Positions 49,069 through 59,520 of a stretch of DNA of 64,000 bases are shown here, piece by piece. The first letter of the stretch is position 1. Each line of letters starts with the position of its first letter. The stretch lies in assembly GCF_023159225.1 (NCBI RefSeq), contig NC_063166.1, positions 40,720,149-40,784,148 of the forward strand. Reading direction: 5' to 3'. The notes beneath the pieces were generated by a model. The model saw only the letters and a program-made list of their open reading frames with translations, was not told the DNA's origin and ran no database searches. The translations under genes and the position numbers were made by a program. The stretch is from Perognathus longimembris pacificus. Its lineage: Eukaryota; Chordata; Mammalia; Rodentia; Heteromyidae.

Positions 49069-51150
49069 ATCTTTTTTTAAAAATTTAATTGTCAAAGTGA
49101 TGTACATTAGAGTTACAGATACGTACTTAAGGTAATGAGAACATTTCTTCTCATTACTTGTTACTTCCCCTCTCATTTTTCTCCCACCTTCCTGCGCTCT
49201 CTGATTCCACTCCACCGCAGTGTACAATTAATTTCCAACATATTGTCTGTGAGTATCAATATTGCATTAGCTCCCCTTTATCCTTTGTCTCACCACTTTG
49301 ATGTTCCCCTTCCCTTCCCTAATTCAGATAAACAAATATACCATATCCAGGGTACCAAAATCAAACAGTGACAACAGGGGATAAACCATAAAAAAGAAAA
49401 ATGAAAGAAAAAAATAAATGACTTCACATAGTACATTAAAAATAGCAACAACAATGAAAATCCTCTTATTTCCATGTCTTGGAGTTCATTTCACTTACCA
49501 TTAACTAATATGATCATATGTACATAGCTATTGAGCTACTGTGATCCTCTGCTAGGACTTTTCTAGACATATACTAATTATTACCAATGAAGGAAACCAT
49601 GGAATCTATGTTTCTTTGGTTCTGGCGCACTTCACTTAATATGATTTTTTTTCCAAGTCTTTCTATTTCCTTATGAATGGAGCCATGTCATTCTTTCATA
49701 GAATTCACAGCATAGAATTCCATTGTGTATATATACACCACATTTTCTTGATCTGTTCATCTACTGAGGGGCATCTGGGTTGGTTCTATATCTTAACTAT
49801 GGTAAATAATACTGCAAAGAACATGGTTGTGCTGGTAGTGTTAGTATGGCCTTGTTTGTGGTCATTTGGGTAAATGCCCAGGAATGTCATTGTTGGTTCA
49901 TAGGGAAGCTCTATGTTTATACTTTTGAGGAACCTCCATACTGCTTTCCTGAGTGATTGAACAAGTTTATACTCCCACTAACAGTGTAGTAGGATTCCCT
50001 TTTGGCCACATCCTTGCTATCATCTGTTATTAGTTTTCTTGATAATTGCCATTCTTACTGGGGTGAGGTGGAATCTCAGTGTTGTTTTGATTTGCATTTC
50101 TTTAGGGCCAGAGATGTTTCACATTTCTTCATGTGTCTATTGGCCATTTTTATTTCCTCTTCTGAGCAATCTCTTTAAGTCTTTACTGTACTACAAATGA
50201 GGTGAATGTTTTTTTTTTTTTTTTCTATTTTGAGGATTTGTTTTTGGGGGACTTAATTTTTTTTTTTTTTTAGTTCTAAGTATGTTTTAGATATGAGGCC
50301 ATTGTTTGTTGTATACTCCTTTTGTAATCACCTCAAAAAAGTACCTAGGAATTAACTTAACCAAAGAAGTGAAAGATCTCTATGAAGAAAACTTTAAAAA
50401 CTTCAAAAAGGAAATTAAAGGAGAACTAAAGAAGTGGAAAAACATCCCACACTTCTGGATTGGGAGGACTAACATCCTGAAAATGGCTATCCACAAATTC
50501 AATGTCATACCCATCAACATCTCAACATTATTCTTAAATGAAATGGAGGAAGCAATCCAAAAATTCTGTGGAACAGTAAAAGACCCCAAATAGCAAAACC
50601 AGTCCTTACCAGGAAGAACATTTCTGGAGGAATATCAATTCAAGATTCAAACTCTATTACAAAGATATAATAATAAAAACAGCTTGTTACTGGCCCAAGA
50701 ACAGGCATGAGGACAAATGGAATAGAACTGAAGGCCCAGAAATGAACCTGAAGACCTCTGGTCACCTAATCTTTGATAAGGGAACCCAAAAATAAGATGG
50801 AAGAAAGACAGCATCTTTAACAAGTGGTGCTGGCAAAATTGGTTAAAAAAAAAACAACCTGTAGAAAACTAAGGATAGATCCTTATATATCACCCTGAAA
50901 TAGAATCAATTCCAAATGGATCAAAGACCTCTAGGTAAAAGCAAATACTCTGTAAACATTACAAAGCGAATTGGCGAAACACATGGGCCCCTTGGCACAG
51001 GTTGAAACATTCTTAATAAAGGCCCAGAAACACAGCAAATCAAAGAAAGGTTGGACAAATGGGATTTCATGAAACTGCAGACCATCTGCATGGTGGCAAA
51101 GGCCATAGCTAGCAAGATAAATAGAAAGCCCACAGATTCGGAGAAGATCT
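49069..51150 (-). mobile_element. Twin-primed (5'-inverted) L1, 3' end at the left
   Basis: From 49069 to about 50295 the minus strand reads the end of ORF2 and the 3' UTR. From about 50330 to 51150 the opposite strand reads an earlier part of ORF2 ([19 protein letters not shown] and following residues). Compared with the full L1, the inverted piece covers about 57600-58430 and the upright piece starts at about 58440, so the two are adjacent in the source. That is the product expected of twin priming. A weak CACTTTCTTTT-like pair near 49057 and 51175 may be the target duplication. Confidence 0.85.
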
Positions 51151-51730
51151 TCACTTGAATGTACTCTCTATTACACTTTTCTTTTGAGATTTCAAAACTC
51201 CCTTATCATGGAATAATACATAGTCAAAATATGTAGAACATGGGAAAATTGCTCTCTTGAAAATTATGTTTCTATGTTGTCTATAAGAAAATTTGAAAAC
51301 TGCAATGTGGCTTTAATTATCCATTCCTATTTTAAAATTGAAAAGGAGAATGAAAACTGTAGGCTTAGGAGAATTACTGATTATGCTAAAGTGGATTCAT
51401 TAAGACCATTTGTGCACTTTGTGATGGAATGTGGCTCAGCCCTTCCATGTGTAAGGACTGCTTTACCCACTATTCAGTCTTCCAAACAATGACTATAGCA
51501 GTTAGAAATAACACAAATTTCAATTATTGCCTTGTAGTGAAAAGGAATACAGAGATGGAAAATGGCAAGGACAGGTAATAGATTACCATTATTATGCTTA
51601 CATACACAGTTTTACTAATTCACAATAGTGTACCATTTAAAAACTCAGAAATCTATGTGGAGAGATTTAATCTTTTTTTTTTTTTTTACTTCATTGTTTA
51701 ATCAAAATCCAAGTAGGACCTTTCCATCAT

Positions 51731-51744
51731 AAAGAGAGAATGGG
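51731..51744. repeat. Left target-site duplication of the near full-length L1
   Basis: AAAGAGAGAATGGG is identical to the copy at 59507-59520. It fixes the left boundary upstream of the canonical L1-looking start at about 52016. Confidence 0.75.
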
Positions 51745-51895
51745 ACTGTGGGCCGGCAGTCTCGCAGGCCAGCGGTCTCTCCTGCCCGGAACGTGGCTCT
51801 GAGTGACGGCAAATACTTTCTCCCAGGACAGTCTCCTTGCCAGTGGCAGGCATCAGAATACCAGAAGAGGAGAAAGGAAGATAGAAATTTGTAAA
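51745..51895 (+). other. GC-rich leader at the 5' end of the L1 insertion
   Basis: It lies inside the 14-bp duplication but upstream of the typical L1 start. It carries a dense cluster of CpGs in its first 75 bases, unlike the AT-rich intron next to it. I do not recognise it. It may be an alternative L1 promoter segment or host sequence carried along by an upstream transcription start. Confidence 0.5.
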
Positions 51896-51897
51896 CT

Positions 51898-52015
51898 TTT
51901 TTTTCCAGTCGTGGGGCTTGCACTCAGGGTCTAAGGGGACTTTCCCTGAGAATTTTAGTTCAAGGCCTAGTGCTCTACTGCTTCAGCCACAGCTACACCT
52001 CCAACTTTTGGGGAA
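51898..52015 (-). mobile_element. Truncated ID-like SINE fragment inside the L1 leader
   Basis: A short T run is followed by the reverse complement of the ID-like half and tail (a TTGAGCCACAGC-like core, diverged here). It stops where sequence typical of an L1 start (GAAGATGACGCCGCC) begins. No separate duplication flanking only this fragment could be found. Confidence 0.6.
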
Positions 52016-53663
52016 TTGGAGAGAGGAAGATGACGCCGCCACAGTAGGGAAGCATCCCGACTCGCTCCAACTGAATAGCGAGCTGGGAAGTCCAGCACCC
52101 AACACCCCATCAAGAACCCAACAAAACCAGCAGCCAGAAGCAGTGGAGAAACACAAGAAACAAAAAGGAGCAAAAAAGAAGAGCCTATAACATGCATGGA
52201 GCCAGAGAATCTCCGGGGTACACTCCCCCCACCAGCCGACCCTGTCCCGAATAGGGCCAGGCTGGGAAAGGGGATCCAGCGAACAGCAGTCCGACTGCCA
52301 AAAACTCACACTGGGAGCTCAGAGTCAAGACAGCAGGACTCCACGGACTCCAGGGAGAGCACGGACCAAGACACACAGCGACGGTGGCAACGGGAAATTC
52401 GGGTCCACATGGCCTGGAACGGACGTGAGCAGCAGGGAAACTGAGTGGCGAAGAAGGGGAGAGCCAGGGACATCACCACGACCTTTTGCCACACCACAGC
52501 ACGCCACCCCCGAAGGACCAATGGCGGCGCGGGACACACACAATCCAGGACCAGTGAGTCCCCCATTACACCCTCCCCCAAAGGGAGACCAGCTATCAGA
52601 GACCCAAACCCTATAAAGAAGCTAGAACTCCCTCCCTCCCCCTCCCCACTCCGAGGGAACAAAGAACCCCCAAATCAGGCAGGAAGGTCCCATCAGGCAC
52701 TGGGAAGACACAGGAGCTAACAGGGGAAGGGCAGAGCAGCACCAAGGCCACAGAGGAGCCTGAACTGGCCGCACCAGCCCCGCCCCCTTCCCAACAGGGG
52801 CCCGGGGACTGCAGGCAGTGCAAGCCCCAACCGAGGCACCTGCTCCTTGCGTACTTTTTCAACTAAAGCCACAGGTGCTGGTTGGCCATACCAGCACAGC
52901 AGGGACACTTGGGCCTGATCACGTGCCGCCCTCGCAGCAGAGGAGGAGTCTGAGGGCACTAACCTGCGCCCGGACAGTTGATCCCACTGGGCCCCACACA
53001 TACCGATCCTCACAGTGGGCTCGTGGGAGGGTGCAAGCACAACCCAACAACCAGGGACTTGCTCAGGTAGGCATACCCTGCTCAGGTGTGCGGGGCCACA
53101 GCGGCAATGCCTGTTGTAGTGGGCACACAGCGCAAAGGTGGGCGGGGCCCCTGACGACAGTGCCCGCTCTGGTAGGCGCGCCTGCACAGGAGGGCAGAGC
53201 ACTCCATCGGCCGTGCCTACTCAGTTTGGCTCATTTCGCACAAGTGGGTGGGCCGCCCCTCAACAACACTGGCCCCAGAGCGGTCCACACAGAAGGGCGA
53301 ACTGCTGAGAGGTGAGCTCCTCTGACCAAGATACAGAGTGGAAAAAAGAACCAAAGAAGAGATAAACCTCCACGCCACTCTTAATCAGCAACCAGCAAAT
53401 CCCCACCAGGGGCACACTAGGGTCAGCACAACACAGCGGCAGGACACTGTCCCACAGAGAAAGACACAGACCTACGGGCCCCCAAGTGCAGGGAGAGTGA
53501 CCACCTCAGCAGCAACGGAGAAGGACACGCTAACCCATTGGGAATCAAGGTTCAACAGCCAAACCAAAACCCAGAGCCAGGACACCAGGACACAAGGCTC
53601 CCACTGATGGACCAGCAGGGACCAGCACAAAGTCAAACCAGGGAAGCTATCCACAGATCTCCA
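52016..53663 (+). promoter_or_regulatory. L1 5' UTR / internal promoter region
   Basis: It begins with GAAGATGACGCCGCCAC, which resembles mammalian L1 start sites. It is GC- and CpG-rich, with GC-box-like CCCCGCCCCC near 52785, and leads into ORF1. It contains a 53-bp tandem array (53019-53310). Several long open frames on both strands here follow from the GC richness and lack protein-like features. Confidence 0.7.
53019..53310 (+). repeat. 53-bp tandem monomers in the L1 5' UTR
   Basis: Degenerate units start at about 53019, 53070, 53122, 53175 and 53228, with a partial one from about 53281, giving periods of 51-53. A typical unit begins GGC, has a CGCACAGGTGGGCGGGGCC-like core and ends near GCTCTGGTA. 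Mouse L1 promoters also use tandem monomers, though of about 200 bp. Detected by eye. Confidence 0.6.
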
Positions 53664-55276
53664 GATGCGCAAATCACAAAGAAATATAACAAATTTCACC
53701 AAAGGGTAAGCCAACTTGCCAGCTCCAAAAAGCAGCACAACTGAAGAGGAGATGGAGAATAAAAATACAACTGAGGCTATGATAGCAAAAATGATGGAAA
53801 GCCTCAGAAACGAAATCAGAAAACAATTCCAGGAGTTTAGAGCAGAAGTCTTGAAGGACATCCAGAAATCCAAGAAAGAAAGGGAAGCAAAAGTGGATAC
53901 AATGCAAACCTCCTTTAAAGAAGACCTTAACCATGTAATGGAAACAAATGTCATATCACAGTTGTAACTACTTTCAACGTCCCATGTGTATATGTAGCTT
54001 CTATTATTGATGATGTTCTTGTATCACCTTCCTGTGGTTGTACCTACACTATCTCTGTAATCTTATCTGAGTATATTGGAAACTGTGTATACTGGTATTG
54101 GATGCAGGAAATTGAAAGGGAATACCAAATTTGAGAGACACAGGGTAAAAAAAGACAAACAACTACAAAAGCAATACTTGCAAAACTGTGGTGTAAGTGA
54201 ACTGAACACCTCCGGGGGGGGGGGAAGGGAAAAGGGGAGGAGGGAGGGGAGTATGAGGGACAAGGTAACAAACAGTACAAGAAATGCCTAACGTATGAAA
54301 CTGTAACCTCTCTGTACATCAGTTTGATAATAAAAATTTGAAAAAAAAAGACATTAAGGAAAAAATACATATATTAATAAATTTTTAAAATATTTTAAAA
54401 AAAGGAGACCTTAACATCCTGAGAAGTGAAATGCATGAAAAAATAGATTTAAAATGAAACTCTTTAAAGGAAGAAATTTCCACAATCAGAGCTGATCTGG
54501 CAACCAGAAATAGCTCTCTGACATCCATAAACTCCGCAATTGAATCCACAGCATAAAAAATTGACCACATTGAATCCAGAATCTCTCTCTTGGACGATGA
54601 TGCAGCCGAGAAGAACCAGAAAATTACCACACTACAAGAAACGGTGAAGCTTCAGGGCAGACTAATCCAGGAGCTAGTGGACAAAGACAAGAGATATAAT
54701 CTGCGCATAATTGGAATAGAAGAAGGAGCCAAATACCAGAGCAGAGGGCTTCATCATAGTTTCAATAAAGTTATTGCAGGAAACTTCCCCAATCTAACAA
54801 GGGACCCCATGCAGGTAAACGAAGCCTATAGGACATCTGGCAGGCTAGACCCCAGAAAAGCCATGCCAAGGCACATAATATTCAAGACTTCTGATCTCAA
54901 GAATGAAGAGGAAATTTTAAATGCAGCCAAAGCAAAGAAAGAAATTTACTACAATGGGAAGAGGATGCAAATAACAGCAGACCTCTCCACACAAACTTAC
55001 CAAGCGCGAGGAGAGTGGAAGAACACTATCCAAGTTCTACAGGTCAACAACATGCAACCTAGGATAAAATATCCAGCGAAGTTTGAGTTCACATTCGAGG
55101 GGAAAACCAGATCTTTCCATAGCAAAGAGGATCTAAAGGAGTATGTGAATAAAAAACCAGCCCTACAGCGAATTCTAAGAGGGGAATCCCACCCAACAGA
55201 AATCGTACAGAACACACAGACAGAAACAGAAAGAAACTACAATAGCCAGAACCCAACAGAAAGAGCAGCTCACTAA
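53664..55276 (+). pseudogene. L1 ORF1 (RNA-binding chaperone), interrupted
   Basis: ORF1p is a trimeric coiled-coil protein that coats L1 RNA in cytoplasmic particles. The likely start is ATG at 53664. A stop (GGG TAA GCC) follows within 15 codons, then the frame continues with an acidic/lysine-rich, coiled-coil-like stretch (MESLRNEIRKQFQEF) to about 53930. There a 469-bp L1 tail is inserted. ORF1 resumes at 54416; it has in-frame stops near 54454 and 54554, then a clean 229-codon run to 55276. That run contains the RRM-like part (NLRIIGIEEG) and the C-terminal domain (PRHIIFKTS, ITADLSTQTYQARGEW, IKYPAKFEF), all hallmarks of mammalian L1 ORF1. Non-functional as it stands. Confidence 0.88.
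53932..54400 (+). mobile_element. 5'-truncated L1 3' UTR copy nested in ORF1
   Basis: A 15-bp duplication with one mismatch, AAAG(A/G)AGACCTTAAC, lies at 53917-53931 and 54401-54415 and shows where ORF1 was split. The insert holds an L1 3' UTR with a long G run and polypurine tract (54213-54251), then TGTAACCTCTCTGTACATCA and an A-tail near 54340. About 55 bp of AT-rich sequence lies between that tail and the right duplication. The 3' UTR subtype differs from that of the host L1. Confidence 0.85.
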
Positions 55277-55316
55277 AGACAAGAAAAAAAAAGCAGAAAA
55301 ACAGCCCAACAAAAAA

Positions 55317-58300
55317 ATGGAAGGAGAAAAAACACTCTTAACCTTGATCTCTTTGAATATAAATGGTATAAACTCTCCGATACAGAGAAGCAGACTGGCA
55401 GAATGGATCTGCAAGCAAAAAGTTGGCATCTGTTGTCTACAAGAGACCCACCTTACAGCAAGGGATAAAAACAAGCTCTGAATGAAAGGATGGAGCAAGA
55501 TCTTCCAAGCAAACGCACCTACCAAAACGGCAGGTGTAGCCACCCTGATCTCAGAAAAGCTGGACTTTTCATTAAAATTAACTCAAAAAGACAAAGAAGG
55601 ACACTACATTTTAATACAAGGAAAAATTCAGAATGAAGACATCACGGTGATAAATGTATACTCACTGAACAAAAGAGGCCCTACATATGTCAAGCAAATT
55701 CTCACAGAACTACAGAACAAGATAGACCTAAACACAATCATAGTGGGTGACTTTAATACCCCACTCGCTCCAAGAGACAGATCCAACACCCAGAGAATCA
55801 GCAAGGGAGCTGAAGACCTAAGTAACACCATATCCCAAATGGATCTGACACATCTATACAGAATCTTCCACCCTACAGAGACTCAATACACCTTCTTCTC
55901 AACAGCACATGGATCATACTCCAAAATAGACCATGTCATAGCCCACACAAAGAACCTCAGCAAATAAAAAAGTATTGACGTCATCCTATGAATTGTATCT
56001 GACCACAGTGGATTAAAGGTAACCCTCAATAACAATGGTTACCACAGAGGCTATACACATTCTTGGAGGCTAAACCCCACACTGTTATCCAACACTTGGG
56101 CCACAGACCAAATTAAAGTTGAAATCAACAAATTCATAAGCCACAATGATAATGAAAATACAACACCAAGAAACCTATGGGACACAGCTAAGGCACTACT
56201 GAGGGGCAAGATCATTGCCCTCAGCACTCACATTAAAAGAATGGAAGCAGAGAAGGTGAATAACCTCACGATGAAAGTAAAACAACTGGAGAAACAAGAA
56301 ATGATCAAATCTAAAATGACTAGGAGGACAGAGATCACAAAGATTAAAGAAGAGATAAATCAGATTGAAAATAAAAAGAACATTCAACAAATGAATAAGA
56401 CTAAAAGCTGGTTCATTGAGAAAATATATAAAATTGACAGATCCCTTGCAAGACTTACAAAAAAAAGTAAAGAGACTCATATACGTAAAATCAGGGACTC
56501 CACTGGAAAATTAACAACCAGTACACACGATATTGAAATAATCATAAGGAGCTATTTCCAGAAACTCTACTCAGTAAAAAACAATAATGTTACAGAAACG
56601 GATCAATTCTTAGAGAAGTATAAACTGCCCAAACTGAACCAAGAAGAAATAAATCAACTAAATAAACAAATAACGAACAGCGAGATATAGGGGATAATCA
56701 AGAACCTCCCAACAAAGAAAAGCCCAGGCCCAGATGGATTCACCAATAAATTCTACGAAACCTTTAGTGAGGAGCTAATACCAATACTCCTCAAACTCTT
56801 CCGCAAAATAGAAACAGAGGGAGAAATCCCAAACTCAGTCTATGAAGCTAATATCATACTCATTCCCAAACCAGGCAAAGACCCAACAAAAAAAAGAGAA
56901 CTACAGCCCAATATCACTAATGATCACGGATGCAAAACTCCTCAATAAAATATTCACTAACAGGATCCAGAAACTGATCAAGAAATTTATACATCGTGAC
57001 CAAGTAAGCTTCATCCCACAGTCACAAGGATGGTTCAACATCCTTAAATCAATCAATGTAATCCACCACATCAACAGAACTAAAATCAAGAATCACATTG
57101 TTATCTCAGTTGACGCCCAAAAACCCTTTGAGAAAATACAACATCCATACTTAATTAAAAGCTCTGGAGAGAACAGGAATAGATGGAAAATTCCTTAAAA
57201 CAATAAAAGCCATATACAACAGACCAACTGCTAACATCATATTAAATGGAGAGAAACTAAAATAATTCCCCCTAAACTCAGGAACAAGACAAGGATGCCC
57301 ACTCTCCCCACTTCTTTTCAACATAGTGGAGGAATCTCTAGCCATAGCAATAAGACAATAGGAGCACATCAAAGGGATCCACATCGGCAAGGAAGAAATC
57401 AGCCTATCCCTATTCGCAGATGACATGATCTTATATGTGAAGGACCCAAAACTCAGTCCCCAAACTCCTACACCTAATAAATCATTTTGGCAAAGTAGCA
57501 TGATACAAAATCAATCCACAAAAGTCAGCAGCTTTTCTGTACACCAGCAAAATACAAGCAGAAAAGGAAATTATGGAAACAATTCCTTTTACAGTAGCCA
57601 AAAAAAGAATAAAGTACCTAGGGATCAACCTAACCAAAGACATGACAGACCTATTTAATAGAAACTATAAAAATCTAATAAGGGAAATCAAAGAAGACAC
57701 AAGGAAATGGAAAGACCTCCCATGCTCATGGGTAGGCAGTATAAATATAGTGAAAATGGCCATATTGCCCAAATTGTTATACAAATTCAATGCAATCCCC
57801 ATCAAAATCCCAGGTACATTCTTCACTGAAATAGAGAAAGCTACCCATAAATTCATATGGAATAGCAAAAGACCTAGAATACCCAAAGCAATTCTAGGCA
57901 AAAAAAGCAATGCAGGAGGTATCAAAATACCAGACTTCAAGCTCTACTATAGAGCCATCATAACAAAAACAGCCTGGTATTGGTATAAAAACAGACCTGA
58001 AGTCCAATGGATTAGAATTGAAGATCCAGAAATAAAACCGCACTTACAATCAGCTGATATTCCATAAAGGAACTAAAGACATACAATGAAATAAACAGAG
58101 CCTCTTCAACTACTGGTGCTGGGAGAACTGAGAAACCATAAGCAGAAAACTCAAAGTAGACCCAAGCCTATCACCATGCACCAAGATCAACTCAAAATGG
58201 ATCAAGGACCTCAATATCAGTCCTGAATCCAAACTACTGAAGGACAGAGTAGGAAAGATGCTAGAACTTATAGGCACAGGAAGTAACTTCCTGAATAGAG

Positions 58301-59136
58301 TCCCAGGGACACTACAAATAGGGGAGAGGCTCAACAAATGGGTCTACTACAAATTAAAAAGTTTCTACACAGCTAAGGACATAGCCACCATAACAGAAAG
58401 ACAGCCAAACATATGGGAAAGGATCTTTACCAGCACAGCAACAGACAAAGGCCTAATATCTGTCATCTACAGAGAACTCAAAAAACTAAGCCCCTCCAAG
58501 CCCAATAAACCAATTAGGAATTGGGCAAAGGAGCTAAAGAGAGACTTCACAAGAGAAGAGATAAAAATGGCAAAGAAACATATGAGGAAATGTTCAACAT
58601 CCCTGGTAGTAAAGGAAATGCAAATAAAAACATCCCTGAGATACCACCTCACTCCAGTTAGAATGGCCTATACTCTGAACTCAGGCAACCATAAATGTTG
58701 GAGGGGATGCGGGGAAAGAGGAACCCTTCTCCATTGTTGGTGGGAGTGCAAATTAGTACAACCACTTTGGAGAACAGTATGGAGGTTTCTCAAAAAGCTC
58801 AATATAGACCTACCCTATGACCCAGCCATACCAGTCCTAGGCATCTATCCTGAACAACAGGTCCCAAGATATCCAAAAGACATTTATACTTCCATGTTTA
58901 TTGCTGCACACTTCACAATAGCCACAATATGGAAACAACCCAGATGCCCCTCCACAGATGAATGGATCCAAAAAATATGGTACCTATACACAATGGAATA
59001 CTGCATAGTGATTAGGAATGTTGAAATATTGTTATTCGCAGGGAAATGGTCAGAGCTTGAACAAATAATGTTGAGCAAGACAAGCCTAGAACACAGAAAA
59101 CAAAGGGGCATGATCTCCCTGATATATGACTGTTAA
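55317..59136 (+). pseudogene. L1 ORF2 (endonuclease / reverse transcriptase), frameshifted
   Basis: ORF2p nicks target DNA and reverse-transcribes L1 and SINE RNA. ATG at 55317 opens with the APE-type endonuclease start (LISLNINGIN, then LQETHL). A TGA at 55479 interrupts it. The frame continues with VGDFNTP and, after further stops near 55965 and 55988, VSDHSGL. A lysine-rich linker follows, then the reverse transcriptase (KSPGPDGF, with [12 protein letters not shown] and FADDMILYV downstream; FADD at 57413-57424 is the catalytic motif). Frame changes occur near 56885 (an A run), between 57198 and 57413, near 57570 and between 58067 and 58258. The last 293 codons are open and hold the C-terminal [18 protein letters not shown] zinc-knuckle motif. 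Length matches the family's roughly 1,270 residues. Confidence 0.92.
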
Positions 59137-59506
59137 GATGGGGTGATGGAGAGACAGTAGAGACCAGGTCTGTGAAACCAAAAACTGCTTGTCAAATGGT
59201 ATTTCCCACAGGATTGGGTCAGCGACCCAACATTATGTAACTAACACCAAACAACTACTCAACATATAAAGGTCAACATTACATTTAAAGTCCTAGGCAA
59301 ATTTTCTTTGGCGTAGGCCACGTGGCTACTGTATATGTTCTTGGTATATTGGGTATTGTATAAATGTCTACCTGACCTAGGGAATGGAAAGAAAAACACG
59401 GTGTAAGATATCACAAGAAATGTGCACACTGCCCTACTATGTAACCGTACCCTTTTTGCACAACACCTTGTCAAAAAATTTGTGTTCAATTAATAAATAA
59501 ATTAAA
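59137..59506 (+). other. L1 3' UTR and A-rich end
   Basis: It follows the ORF2 stop. It contains the TCACAAGAAATGTGCACACTG and TGTCAAAAAATTTGTG motifs whose diverged relatives end several other L1 tails in the window, and finishes with AATAAATAAATTAAAAA before the 14-bp duplication. Confidence 0.8.
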
Positions 59507-59520
59507 AAAGAGAGAATGGG
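59507..59520. repeat. Right target-site duplication of the near full-length L1
   Basis: AAAGAGAGAATGGG directly follows the A-rich tail and matches 51731-51744 exactly. Confidence 0.75.

Larger units (their letters stand above)
51745..59506 (+). mobile_element. Near full-length L1 (LINE-1) retrotransposon
   Basis: The element carries, in order, a GC-rich leader with a SINE fragment, a CpG-rich 5' UTR, ORF1, ORF2 with endonuclease, reverse-transcriptase and C-terminal zinc-knuckle sections, a 3' UTR and an A-rich end. It is flanked by an exact 14-bp duplication, AAAGAGAGAATGGG. L1 copies itself by target-primed reverse transcription in the nucleus, and its proteins also mobilise SINEs. Both ORFs are broken by stops, frameshifts or insertion, so this copy is inactive as a protein source. 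It is by far the most complete L1 in the window. Confidence 0.93.

Noticed and set aside
52717..53315. Overlapping 161- and 165-codon frames on opposite strands
   Set aside because: They lie in the GC-rich L1 5' UTR, where stop codons are scarce; the tandem monomers also break any protein logic.
53472..53954. 160-codon minus-strand frame
   Set aside because: Mirror image of the L1 5' UTR and ORF1 start.
55175..55543. 122-codon minus-strand frame
   Set aside because: Antisense shadow of the ORF1/ORF2 junction.
51745..59506. Intact, retrotransposition-competent L1
   Set aside because: Stops in ORF1, a nested insertion, and several frame changes in ORF2 exclude function of this copy.
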